Assembly: GCF_001571365.1 (NCBI RefSeq)
Contig: NZ_BCTQ01000033.1
Location: forward strand, 1 to 64,000
DNA: 64,000 nucleotides
Reading direction: 5' to 3'
Origin: Achromobacter denitrificans NBRC 15125
Lineage (GTDB): Bacteria > Pseudomonadota > Gammaproteobacteria > Burkholderiales > Burkholderiaceae_B
Shown: in pieces, positions 31,294 to 38,998 of the stretch
Layout: every line of letters starts with the position of its first letter
How positions within the stretch are numbered: position 1 is the first letter of the stretch
Program-made: the position numbers and the translations under genes
Notes under the pieces: generated by a model
Seen by the model: the letters and a program-made list of their open reading frames with translations, nothing else
What the model was told of the DNA's origin: nothing
The model's database searches: none

Positions 31294-31315
31294 GCTCCGG
31301 TTTCCGGAGCTTTTT
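31294..31315 (+). terminator. Intrinsic terminator of the tRNA cluster
   Basis: GCTCCGG (31294-31300), loop TTT and CCGGAGC (31304-31310) are followed by five Ts, a clean Rho-independent terminator 47 bp after the last tRNA. Confidence 0.85.
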
Positions 31316-31446
31316 GCATTTCTGCTCCCGGCTTTTGCGCGGGGCACGCCTCCCCGCCGCTAAGACTCGTCCGTTTCGACATCTGGACAGCAAGTCGGCG
31401 CGCCTTCATCCTTTGCGTTCACGCCCCGCGAAACGAAGAGGACTAC

Positions 31447-32937
31447 GTGACAGCGAACGCCGCCCCCCATGCGCACCGCCAGCACCTCCAGAGCATCATC
31501 GCTGGATTGAACGAAGGCATCATCCTGCTGGAAGCCAATGGCGCCATCGCCTGGGCCAACGCCAGCGCGCTCGATCTCCATGGCGTGGACCAGTTGGAAG
31601 ACCTGGGCGACACGCCCGCCGGCTACCGCAAGCGCTACACCTGCACCTACCGCAACCACCACCGCGTGCCCGCCCGCCAGTATCCGCTGGACCGCCTGGC
31701 GGCGGCCGAGCCGTTCGAGGACCTGCTGCTGGACCTGGGCCGCAAGGACGACGAGGAATTCCTGCGCAACGTGCGCGCGCGCGGCCTGAACCTGGAAGGC
31801 AGCGACGGCACGGACTTCCGCGTGCTGATCCTGCACGACCAGACCGAGCAGATCAACGCCGAGCAACGCTTCGAGCGCACCTTCAACGCGAACCCCGCGC
31901 CCGCCCTGATCTGTCGGCTATCCGACCTGCGCTACGTGAAGGTGAACCAGGGCTTCCTCGAAATGACGGGCTACACGCGCGAGGCCGTGCTGGGCAAATC
32001 GGCCTACGAGCTGGACGTGCTGGACGGCGGCGAGGACAAGGACACGGCGGTCGCGCGGCTCGACGAAGGGCAGACCATCGCGCAGCGCGAAGGCGTGATC
32101 AAGCTGGCCGACGGCAACGAGAAATTCGTGATCGTCGCGGGACAGCCCATCGATATGAACGGCGAGCCCTGCATGCTGTTCACCTTCATCGACCTGGAGG
32201 CCCGCAAGCGCACCGAACTCGCCTTGCGCGAAAGCGAAGAACGCTTCTCGAAAGCCTTCCGCCTGGCGCCCGTGCCCATGGCGCTGTGCGAAGGCGACAA
32301 CCTGCGCGTGCTGGAAGTGAACGACGCCTGCGCCGAGGCCGTCGGCGCCAGCGTGGAGAGCTGCGTCGGGCAGGCCCTGACCGATCTGGGATTGCAGCCC
32401 TACGAAGGCATGGCCGCGAGCCTCAAGCGCGGAGAGAGCGCCCGCAACCGGGAGGCCGTGCTGCTCACGCGCGACGGCGGGCAGCTAGATTGCCTGGTGT
32501 CGGCCGAGCCCGTCATGATCGGCGGTGAGCGGCGCGTGCTGATCGTGATGCAGGACATCACCGAGCGCAAACGCTCGGAGACCGAGCTGCTGACCGCCAT
32601 CGAGGCCGTCATGCAGGACACCTCCTGGTTCAGCCGCGGCATCATCGAAAAGCTGGCGCAGCTGCGCCAGCCCGCGCCCGCCACCCGCGACGTGGGCGAA
32701 CTGGCCCAGCTTACGTCGCGCGAACGCGAGGTGCTGGGGCTGATGTGCCAGGGCCACGACGACGACGGCATCGCCAAGGGCCTCAAGCTGTCGCGCAATA
32801 CCGTGCGCAACCACGTGGCCACGATCTACAGCAAGATCGGCGTGCACCGCCGCAGCGCCGCCATCGTCTGGGCCCGCGACCGCGGCATCACCGGCCATGA
32901 AACCAGCCGCAAGAGCGACAAGCGGCGGGCAGAGTGA
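31447..32937 (+). CDS. PAS-domain LuxR-type transcriptional regulator
   Basis: A 496-residue regulator with probably three PAS-like modules (about residues 12-130, 140-262 and 268-385) followed by a LuxR/FixJ DNA-binding domain at about 418-480 (LTSREREVLGLMCQGHDDDG, then LKLSRNTVRNHVATIYSKIG). PAS signatures include RYVKVNQGFLEMTGYTREAV and LFTFIDLEARKRTEL. There is no kinase or receiver domain and no membrane segment, so it looks like a cytoplasmic one-component sensor. The ligand is unknown. The GTG start is preceded by GAAGAGGA. No target gene is obvious nearby. Confidence 0.88.
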   Translation: MTANAAPHAHRQHLQSIIAGLNEGIILLEANGAIAWANASALDLHGVDQLEDLGDTPAGYRKRYTCTYRNHHRVPARQYPLDRLAAAEPFEDLLLDLGRKDDEEFLRNVRARGLNLEGSDGTDFRVLILHDQTEQINAEQRFERTFNANPAPALICRLSDLRYVKVNQGFLEMTGYTREAVLGKSAYELDVLDGGEDKDTAVARLDEGQTIAQREGVIKLADGNEKFVIVAGQPIDMNGEPCMLFTFIDLEARKRTELALRESEERFSKAFRLAPVPMALCEGDNLRVLEVNDACAEAVGASVESCVGQALTDLGLQPYEGMAASLKRGESARNREAVLLTRDGGQLDCLVSAEPVMIGGERRVLIVMQDITERKRSETELLTAIEAVMQDTSWFSRGIIEKLAQLRQPAPATRDVGELAQLTSREREVLGLMCQGHDDDGIAKGLKLSRNTVRNHVATIYSKIGVHRRSAAIVWARDRGITGHETSRKSDKRRAE

Positions 32938-33176
32938 TCTCGAAATTTACAATTTGATTCAAAATAATCGGCCTCGCCGCGTCCCCGAAGATGAGGCCGA
33001 GTTAGCGATCCCCGCTCGCCAAAATCCGTCATTTACATCTAAAAACACCATTATTACCCCCTAATTTCGGCCTTACGGCCTGCATTGCGCAAACCCTGCG
33101 CGGCTTCTTACGATCCGCCGATCCTGCCCTTGCCCAGCAAGCGGCTCGATTCCGCAAGACCGACAGGAGCCCGTTC

Positions 33177-34196
33177 ATGCAGACCGCCTACATCCCCGTT
33201 CCCTCGTCCGCCCGGCCCGGCACGGCCCCCGCCTGGAGCGCCGCCGACATCCTGGCTCTCTACGAACTGCCCTTCATGGACCTGGTGTTCCGCGCCCAGC
33301 AGACGCACCGCGCCCACTTCGACCCGAACGCCATCCAGCTGTCCAGCCTGCTGTCGATCAAGACCGGCGGCTGTCCCGAGGATTGCGCCTACTGCCCGCA
33401 ATCCTCCCACTACGACACCGGCCTGGACGCCGACAAGCTGATGCCGCTGGACGACGTGCTGGCCGCGGCCCGCAAGGCGCAGGCCGGCGGCGCGCAGCGC
33501 TTCTGCATGGGCGCCGCGTGGCGCAGCCCCAAGCCGCACCACCTGGACGCCGTGGCCGAGATGGTCAGTGCCGTCAAGGCGCTGGGACTGGAAACCTGCG
33601 TCACGCTGGGCATGCTGCGCGACGGCCAGGCCGAGCAGCTCAAGCAGGCCGGGTTGGACTACTACAACCACAATCTGGACACCTCGCCCGAGTTCTACGG
33701 CAAGATCATTTCCACCCGGACCTACCAGGACCGCCTGGACACGCTGGACCGCGTGCGCGACGCCGGCATCAACGTGTGCTGCGGCGGCATCGTGGGCATG
33801 GGCGAATCGCGCCGCGAACGCGCCGGCCTGATCGCGCAGCTGGCCAGCATGGAGCCCTACCCCGAATCCGTGCCGATCAACAACCTGGTGCAGGTGGAAG
33901 GCACGCCGCTGTCCGGCGTGGAGGCGCTGGATCCGTTCGAGTTCGTGCGCACCATCGCCGTGGCACGCATCGCCATGCCGCGCGCCGCCGTGCGGCTGTC
34001 GGCCGGCCGCGAGGCGATGGACGATGCGCTACAGGCGCTGTGCTTCATGGCCGGGGCCAATTCCATGTTCTACGGCGATGCGCTGCTGACCACCGCCAAT
34101 CCCCAGATGGAAGCCGACCAGCGCCTCCTGGCGCGCCTGGGCATGCGGATCGACGCGGCCGGCCATGCCGGCCAGGAAGCGGCAGCGTGCCGCTGA
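33177..34196 (+). CDS. bioB: Biotin synthase
   Basis: BioB inserts sulfur into dethiobiotin to form biotin. The 339-residue radical-SAM protein has the CX3CX2C cluster site [14 protein letters not shown] (about residues 63-76), the sacrificial-cluster region around [39 protein letters not shown] and a C-terminal Arg in the [13 protein letters not shown] motif. An AGGAG lies eight bases upstream. No other bio genes are adjacent and I see no convincing BirA operator in the 239-bp, AT-rich upstream gap. Confidence 0.98.
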   Translation: MQTAYIPVPSSARPGTAPAWSAADILALYELPFMDLVFRAQQTHRAHFDPNAIQLSSLLSIKTGGCPEDCAYCPQSSHYDTGLDADKLMPLDDVLAAARKAQAGGAQRFCMGAAWRSPKPHHLDAVAEMVSAVKALGLETCVTLGMLRDGQAEQLKQAGLDYYNHNLDTSPEFYGKIISTRTYQDRLDTLDRVRDAGINVCCGGIVGMGESRRERAGLIAQLASMEPYPESVPINNLVQVEGTPLSGVEALDPFEFVRTIAVARIAMPRAAVRLSAGREAMDDALQALCFMAGANSMFYGDALLTTANPQMEADQRLLARLGMRIDAAGHAGQEAAACR

Positions 34197-35074
34197 CCCC
34201 GGGCCTCCTGTATCTGCTGGCCAGCGTGGCCTGCAGCGTGACCGTGGCCGTGCTGCTGAAGCTGGCCCGGCGCTGGCAGGTGGACGTGCGGCAAGCCATC
34301 GCCATGAACTACCTGGTGGCCGCCCTGCTCTGCTGGGCCGTGCTGCGGCCCGATGCCGCCGGGCTGCTCACGCCGCGCACGCCCTGGCTGGTGCTGGCCG
34401 CGCTGGGCGTGCTGTTGCCCAGCGTGTTCCTGGCGATGGCCGCGGCCGTGCGCCACGCCGGCATCGTGCGCAGCGACGCCGCCCAGCGGCTGTCGCTGTT
34501 CATTCCGCTCTTGGCGGCCTTCCTGCTGTTCGGCGAGCCGCCCAGCGCCCGCAAGCTGGTCGCGACGCTGCTGGCCGCCGGCGCGCTGACCTGCCTGCTG
34601 CGCCGCGTGGGTCCCGTCCAGGGGCCCGCGAACGCAGCCGCGGATCCCGACCACGGCCGGGCCGCCTGGCTGTGGCCGCTGGCCGTCTGGCTGGGCTATG
34701 GCGTCATCGACATCCTCTTCAAGCAGGTGGCCCGCGCGGGAACCGCCTTCGCCGGCGGGCTGCTCCTGGCCTTCGTCATCGCGGGGCTGCTGATGCTGGC
34801 CTACCTGCTGCTGCGGCGGGTGCGCTGCCAGGCCAGGCACCTGGCGGCCGGCGTGGTGCTGGGGTTGGCGAACTTCGGCAATATCCTGACCTACATCCGC
34901 GCGCACCAGTCGCTGCCCGAGCATCCCGCGCTGGTGTTCGCCTCGATGAACATGGGCGTGATCACACTGGGCACGCTGGTCGGCGCGCTCGCCTTCCGCG
35001 AGCCGCTGTCGCGGCTCAACCTGCTGGGCATCGCCCTGGCGCTGGGGGCCATCGTGCTGATGGCGCCCTGGTAA
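34187..35074 (+). CDS. EamA/DMT-family permease
   Basis: A 295-residue membrane protein with about ten hydrophobic helices in two EamA-like halves (for example [20 protein letters not shown] at the start and [17 protein letters not shown] at the end). The [20 protein letters not shown] motif is typical of drug/metabolite transporters. The GTG start at 34187 overlaps the end of bioB by 10 bp, so it is probably translated with bioB; a role in biotin-precursor movement is possible but not shown. A hairpin spans its stop codon. Confidence 0.82.
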   Translation: MPLTPGLLYLLASVACSVTVAVLLKLARRWQVDVRQAIAMNYLVAALLCWAVLRPDAAGLLTPRTPWLVLAALGVLLPSVFLAMAAAVRHAGIVRSDAAQRLSLFIPLLAAFLLFGEPPSARKLVATLLAAGALTCLLRRVGPVQGPANAAADPDHGRAAWLWPLAVWLGYGVIDILFKQVARAGTAFAGGLLLAFVIAGLLMLAYLLLRRVRCQARHLAAGVVLGLANFGNILTYIRAHQSLPEHPALVFASMNMGVITLGTLVGALAFREPLSRLNLLGIALALGAIVLMAPW

Positions 35075-35083
35075 GGGCGCCAT
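35060..35083. terminator. Hairpin spanning the stop of the EamA gene
   Basis: Perfect 10-bp arms ATGGCGCCCT (35060-35069) and AGGGCGCCAT (35074-35083) enclose the stop codon, with loop GGTA, between two convergent genes. No T-run follows on either strand. Confidence 0.45.
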
Positions 35084-35090
35084 CGCCGGC

Positions 35091-36464
35091 TCAAGTGCCG
35101 GTGCGGACCTGGCGTTCGGCGTCGGCGTCGTCCTCGGCCTGGGGCGGGTCCTGCGGCACCGGCGCGGGGTCGGCCGCGGGCGGCGCGGCCGAAGGATCGG
35201 GATGCGCCATTTCCATGGCGATGTCGTTCTCGGGATCCACGCGGGGATCCAGCACCGCCGCGGCGGGCGAGCTTTGCAGGGTGTCGGGCATGGGCACGAA
35301 GTGCGTCGGCGCTTCGTCGACCTGGTGGGCGCCGGTGACGCGCGTGGGGCGCACGTGCCAGACCAGGATCAGGGCGCAGGCCGAGATGAACACGTAGTAC
35401 ATGCTGGGGCCGGCGACGGACATCAGCACCCCGGCGATCATGGGGCCCACGCAGGCGCCCACGCCGTAGGTCATGAGCAGCACCGCCGACAGGCTGACCC
35501 GGCGCTCGGATTCGACGTGGTCGTTGGCGAACGCCGCGCCCAGCGGATACAGGGTGAACTGCAGCACGCCGAAGACACAGGACATGGCGACCAGCGCCCA
35601 GTACGGCAGCGTGATCCAGCCCCACATCACGGTGGGCAGCAGCACCAGCAGCAAGGCATTGAAGCGGATCAGGCCGGCGCGGTTGATACGGTCGGACAGC
35701 CAGCCCATGGGCCATTGCGAGAGCAGGCCGGCGGTTACGGCGGCCGCCACGAAGATGGCCGCCTGCGAGGTGGAAAGCCCGTGTTTGGCGCCATAGACCG
35801 CGGCCAGGCCGTAGAAGGCCCCGGACAGGTTGCCCGCCACGAACAGCACCGTCATGGACAGCGGCACGCGCCGCATGAAGAAACGGATGTCCAGCGGCGC
35901 GGGCAGCGGCGTGGGCGGGTGCGAGCGCGCCGTGACGGCGATGGGCACCAGGCACAGCACCAGGCACATCGCCACCAGGGTCAGGGGCCGCAGGTCCAGC
36001 GTGGCGTAGGCGGTCAGGGCCAGCTGCCCCAGCACCGTGCCCAGGCCGGACACGACCATGTAGACGGAGAAGACGCGTCCGCGCTGATGGTTTTCGGTCT
36101 GCTCGTTGAGCCAGCTTTCGATGACCATGAACTCGGTCACCATGACGATGCCGGAAATGACGCGGAACACCAGCCACAAGGGCATGGATTCCACCAGGGT
36201 CTGGGCCAGGATCATGCTGGTGGCGATGGCCGCGCAGGCGACGAACGCCCGGATGTGGCCCACCCGGATGATCAGCTTGTGGCCGAGCCGCGCCCCGCAC
36301 ACCAGGCCCAGGTAGTAGCCGGCGATCAGGGCGCCGATCCACACTTCGCTGACGGACTGCGCCGTCAGCCTGAGGCCCATGTAGGTGTTGAAAAGACCCG
36401 TGCCGATGAGCATCAGCAAGGTCGCGAAATAGAGCGACGAGAATGAGGAGAGGGTGGCGAGCAT
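35091..36464 (-). CDS. Major facilitator superfamily transporter (YcaD-like)
   Basis: A 457-residue permease with twelve predicted helices and a Pro/Asp-rich cytoplasmic tail of about 70 residues (after about residue 385). MFS features include GARLGHKLIIRVGHIRAF in the first intracellular loop, ISGIVMVTEFMVIESWLNEQ and GLLSQWPMGWLSDRINRAG between helices 6-8. The VIESWLNEQ string is characteristic of the YcaD-like subfamily. The substrate is unknown. It is convergent with the EamA gene. Confidence 0.88.
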   Translation of the reverse strand: MLATLSSFSSLYFATLLMLIGTGLFNTYMGLRLTAQSVSEVWIGALIAGYYLGLVCGARLGHKLIIRVGHIRAFVACAAIATSMILAQTLVESMPLWLVFRVISGIVMVTEFMVIESWLNEQTENHQRGRVFSVYMVVSGLGTVLGQLALTAYATLDLRPLTLVAMCLVLCLVPIAVTARSHPPTPLPAPLDIRFFMRRVPLSMTVLFVAGNLSGAFYGLAAVYGAKHGLSTSQAAIFVAAAVTAGLLSQWPMGWLSDRINRAGLIRFNALLLVLLPTVMWGWITLPYWALVAMSCVFGVLQFTLYPLGAAFANDHVESERRVSLSAVLLMTYGVGACVGPMIAGVLMSVAGPSMYYVFISACALILVWHVRPTRVTGAHQVDEAPTHFVPMPDTLQSSPAAAVLDPRVDPENDIAMEMAHPDPSAAPPAADPAPVPQDPPQAEDDADAERQVRTGT

Positions 36465-36550
36465 GGCGTGGGCAACCGCTGCTGGCGGCAGCGCGGCGGG
36501 CCGCGAAGGCGGCCCGCCGCGTTAAGCGGTAAAACGGGAACTGCGTTGGG

Positions 36551-37054
36551 TCAGGCTTGGGAGAGCATCGTGGCGGCGTCGCTGACTTCGAACTTGCCAG
36601 GCGCCTCGATGTTGAGTTGCTTGACCACGCCGTCGACGATCAGGGCCGAGTAGCGCTGCGAGCGCACGCCCATGCCGCGCTGGATCAGGTCCAGCTCCAG
36701 GCCCAGGGCCTGGGTCCACAGGGCGGAACCGTCGGCCAGCATGCGGACCTTGCCGTCGGTCTTCTGTTCGCGGCCCCAGGCGCCCATGACGAACGCATCG
36801 TTGACGGACACGCACCAGATTTCATCGACGCCCTTGGCCTTCAGGGCCGCGGCCTGTTCCACGTAACCCGGCAGATGCTTGGCCGAGCAGGTGGGCGTGA
36901 AGGCGCCCGGCACGGCGAACAGCGCGATGGTCTTGCCGCGGGCCAGGTCGGCGACCTGGAACGCGTTGGGGCCCAGCGAGCAGCCGGCGGTTTCGGTTTC
37001 GATGAATTCGGTCAGGGTGCCATCCGGCACGCGGTCGCCGACTTTGATCGTCAT
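36551..37054 (-). CDS. Peroxiredoxin (Prx5-type)
   Basis: A 167-residue thiol peroxidase that reduces peroxides in the cytoplasm. The active site PGAFTPTCSAKHLPGYVE carries the peroxidatic Cys (about residue 49), with the Thr and the later Arg of the Prx fold (KVRMLADGSALWTQALG). The Prx5 subgroup usually takes electrons from glutaredoxin or glutathione. The start MTIKVGDRVPDGTL is standard; the longer frame upstream is not conserved-looking. GGAG lies upstream of the start. Confidence 0.93.
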   Translation of the reverse strand: MTIKVGDRVPDGTLTEFIETETAGCSLGPNAFQVADLARGKTIALFAVPGAFTPTCSAKHLPGYVEQAAALKAKGVDEIWCVSVNDAFVMGAWGREQKTDGKVRMLADGSALWTQALGLELDLIQRGMGVRSQRYSALIVDGVVKQLNIEAPGKFEVSDAATMLSQA

Positions 37055-37264
37055 GGGGGATCTCCAAGGGTAAAAGGGCAATGCATTGGGGCAGGAGCGC
37101 CCCACAGGCTCCATCATAGTTCCTGCGCGGCCGCCTTGCTGCCAGGCGAGGTCCGGGAAAAGAAGATGAACAGTCTGAAACGACTCCACACCGGCCCCTC
37201 ATGGCGCCGAAACGGCTGATTGCCATAATGTGACGGAAATCCTTGCCGGCCGGCGCCCGGGCCT

Positions 37265-37536
37265 CTAGGGCCTGTTAACACTAAAAGGAGCCTCGCATGA
37301 GTACCCCAATGGGCGGTTATCAAGACGCGAAGCGCAGTCGTGGCGGAACCATGGCGAGCATTCGCAACGCAGAGAGGCGCCCATTGGGGTACTCACCCTT
37401 CGGGCAGGCTCATAATCGGGCGCCTGGCGTCGTTGCAGCCACTTTGCGTGGCACAGCCACGCGGCAGCGTCTGCGCCTAGCCAGGCGCCCGATTACGGGC
37501 CTGTGCGAGGCTCCTTTTAGTGTTAACAGGCCCTAG
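37265..37536. mobile_element. MITE-like element with 33-bp perfect terminal inverted repeats
   Basis: A 272-bp sequence bounded by two perfectly complementary 33-bp arms (37265-37297 and 37504-37536). Each outer end is CTAG, which could be a 4-bp palindromic target duplication, leaving 29-bp repeats beginning GGCCTGTTAACAC. Nested inside are two more inverted repeats: TGAGTACCCCAATGGG (37298-37313) with 37381-37396, and TAATCGGGCGCCTGGC (37414-37429) with 37481-37496. There is no transposase. Size, terminal repeats and lack of an enzyme gene fit a miniature inverted-repeat element moved in trans; an IS5-type parent is a guess from the CTAG ends. It ends 13 bp before the next gene. Confidence 0.75.
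37297..37536 (+). CDS. Possible 79-residue reading frame inside the MITE-like element
   Basis: The left terminal repeat contains AAGGAG six bases before the ATG at 37297, and the frame stays open until a TAG that is the last three bases of the right repeat. The product is Arg-rich (MSTPMGGYQDAKRSRGG at the start) with no recognised domain. The exact fit to the element is striking, but the nested inverted repeats constrain the sequence, and a chance frame in GC-rich DNA is quite possible. Confidence 0.25.
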   Translation: MSTPMGGYQDAKRSRGGTMASIRNAERRPLGYSPFGQAHNRAPGVVAATLRGTATRQRLRLARRPITGLCEAPFSVNRP

Positions 37537-37549
37537 CGGAGATCCACCG

Positions 37550-37972
37550 ATGCGCAAGATCTTGATCGGCCTGGCCTGGATGCTGGGCGCCACCTCCCCC
37601 GCCTGGGCGGCCCCGGACGCCAGCGAGCAGGTCCAGTACGACTCTTTCGTCATGGCCGCCGGCGCCTCCAACGGCGCCGCCCGCGCCTGCGGGGCTTCCG
37701 AACCCGACCTGGCCCAGCACCAGGCCACCTCCCGCAAGAATCTGCTCCAGTACGCCCAGGAATACGGATTTTCCCCGGCCGCCTATGACGCGCTGTTCCA
37801 GAAGGGGCAGGCGGAGGGGAAGGCCATGATGGACGAGATGAAGCGATCCGGCGTGGATGGGTGCCGGGGGGTGCTGGGCGGGTTTCAGAATGAGAGGGTG
37901 ATGGGGTATGAGGAAATGAAGGGGGCGTTGGCGGAGGTCAGCGATGGGTTGCCGGGGGAGAAGGCGCAGTAG
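37550..37972 (+). CDS. Small secreted hypothetical protein
   Basis: A 140-residue protein with a signal peptide (MRKILIGLAWMLGATSPAWA, cleavage probably after residue 20 or 21). The mature part is helical-looking with two Cys (RACGAS and DGCRGV) that could form a disulfide. I recognise no family. GGAG lies about eight bases before the ATG, only a few bases beyond the MITE-like element, so its native promoter may lie on the far side of the insertion. Codons in the last third (37850-37970) become G-rich with many GGG and GTG, unlike the C-rich third positions of neighbouring genes. Confidence 0.65.
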   Translation: MRKILIGLAWMLGATSPAWAAPDASEQVQYDSFVMAAGASNGAARACGASEPDLAQHQATSRKNLLQYAQEYGFSPAAYDALFQKGQAEGKAMMDEMKRSGVDGCRGVLGGFQNERVMGYEEMKGALAEVSDGLPGEKAQ

Positions 37973-38055
37973 GTTTCTTTGAGTGCTTCAGGCGTCCGTC
38001 GCCCCCCGGCCGGCCGTAAGTCGGTGATCGCCAAGCCCGCCTCGACCCGCGACGC

Positions 38056-38934
38056 TCAGAGCCCGTTCTGCTTGAACCAATCCAGCATTCGCGTCCAGGC
38101 CTGCTCCGCCTCGGCCTTCCGGTAGGACGGCCGGTAGTCGGCGTGGAAGGCGTGCGGCGCGTCGGGATAGACGTCGATCCGCGAGCCCTTGGCGGCCGCG
38201 GGGCCTTGCGCCAGCTCCAGCCGCATTTTGTCGACGTCCGCCATCGGAATCCCGGCGTCCTTGCCGCCGTACGCGCCCAGCACCTTGGCCTTCAGCGCGT
38301 TGACCTCGCTCAGCACCGATCGGGGCTTCAGTTCGCTGGGCTGTCCGCCCAGTTGGCCGTACCAGGCGGCGCCGGCCTTCAGCTTCGGGTTGTGGGCGGC
38401 GTACAGCCAGACCTGGCGGCCGCCCCAGCAGAAACCCACGATGCCCAGGCGGTCCGGATCGCCGCCGTTGGCGGCGGCCCAGGCTGCCGTCGTGTCCAGG
38501 TCGCGCTGGACCTGGGCGTCGGGCACTTTGCTGATCACTTCGGCCTGCAGCTTGGGGATGTCGGTGTACTTGGACGGGTCGCCCTGGCGGGCGAACAGTT
38601 CGGGCGCGATGGCCAGGTAGCCCTGGTGGGCCAGCCGCCGGCAGACGTCCTGGATGTATTCGTGCACCCCGAAGATCTCCGACACCACCATCACGGTGGG
38701 CAGGCCCTTCTTGCCCTGCGGCGCGGCGCGGTAGGCGGGGATCTTGCCGTCCTGGGTCGGGATGTCGATCTTGCCGGCCACGAGGCCGCCGGCGTCGGTG
38801 GATATGGTGGTCTGCGCCACCGCCTGGCCGGCCGCCAGCGAAAAACCCGTGGCCACCGTGGTGGCGATGAAACCCCGCCGGTCCAGCCTCAGGGGCGGAA
38901 GCAGGCTGTCGAAGTGCGCGTCCTGGTCATTCAT
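38056..38934 (-). CDS. Tat-exported dienelactone hydrolase family protein
   Basis: A 292-residue alpha/beta hydrolase. The N-terminus has a twin-arginine signal (LDRRGFIATTVATGF, then AAGQAVAQ), so it is exported folded. The DLH triad is visible: Cys in IVGFCWGGRQVW, Asp in GAYGGKDAGIPMAD and His in YPDAPHAFHADYRPSY. Members hydrolyse lactones and esters; no catechol-degradation genes are nearby, so the true substrate is unknown. The start MNDQDAHFDSLL is preferred over the ATG 30 bases upstream. Confidence 0.9.
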   Translation of the reverse strand: MNDQDAHFDSLLPPLRLDRRGFIATTVATGFSLAAGQAVAQTTISTDAGGLVAGKIDIPTQDGKIPAYRAAPQGKKGLPTVMVVSEIFGVHEYIQDVCRRLAHQGYLAIAPELFARQGDPSKYTDIPKLQAEVISKVPDAQVQRDLDTTAAWAAANGGDPDRLGIVGFCWGGRQVWLYAAHNPKLKAGAAWYGQLGGQPSELKPRSVLSEVNALKAKVLGAYGGKDAGIPMADVDKMRLELAQGPAAAKGSRIDVYPDAPHAFHADYRPSYRKAEAEQAWTRMLDWFKQNGL

Positions 38935-38998
38935 CGAGAATCTCCTGGCAAAAAGCTGGCGCAAGGCGGCCTTGCACCGCCATCGGGACCAGCCTGGT

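Noticed and set aside
32938-33176. BirA operator upstream of bioB
   Set aside because: Only one TTTACAA-like half-site (near 32946) was seen, with no partner at the right spacing.
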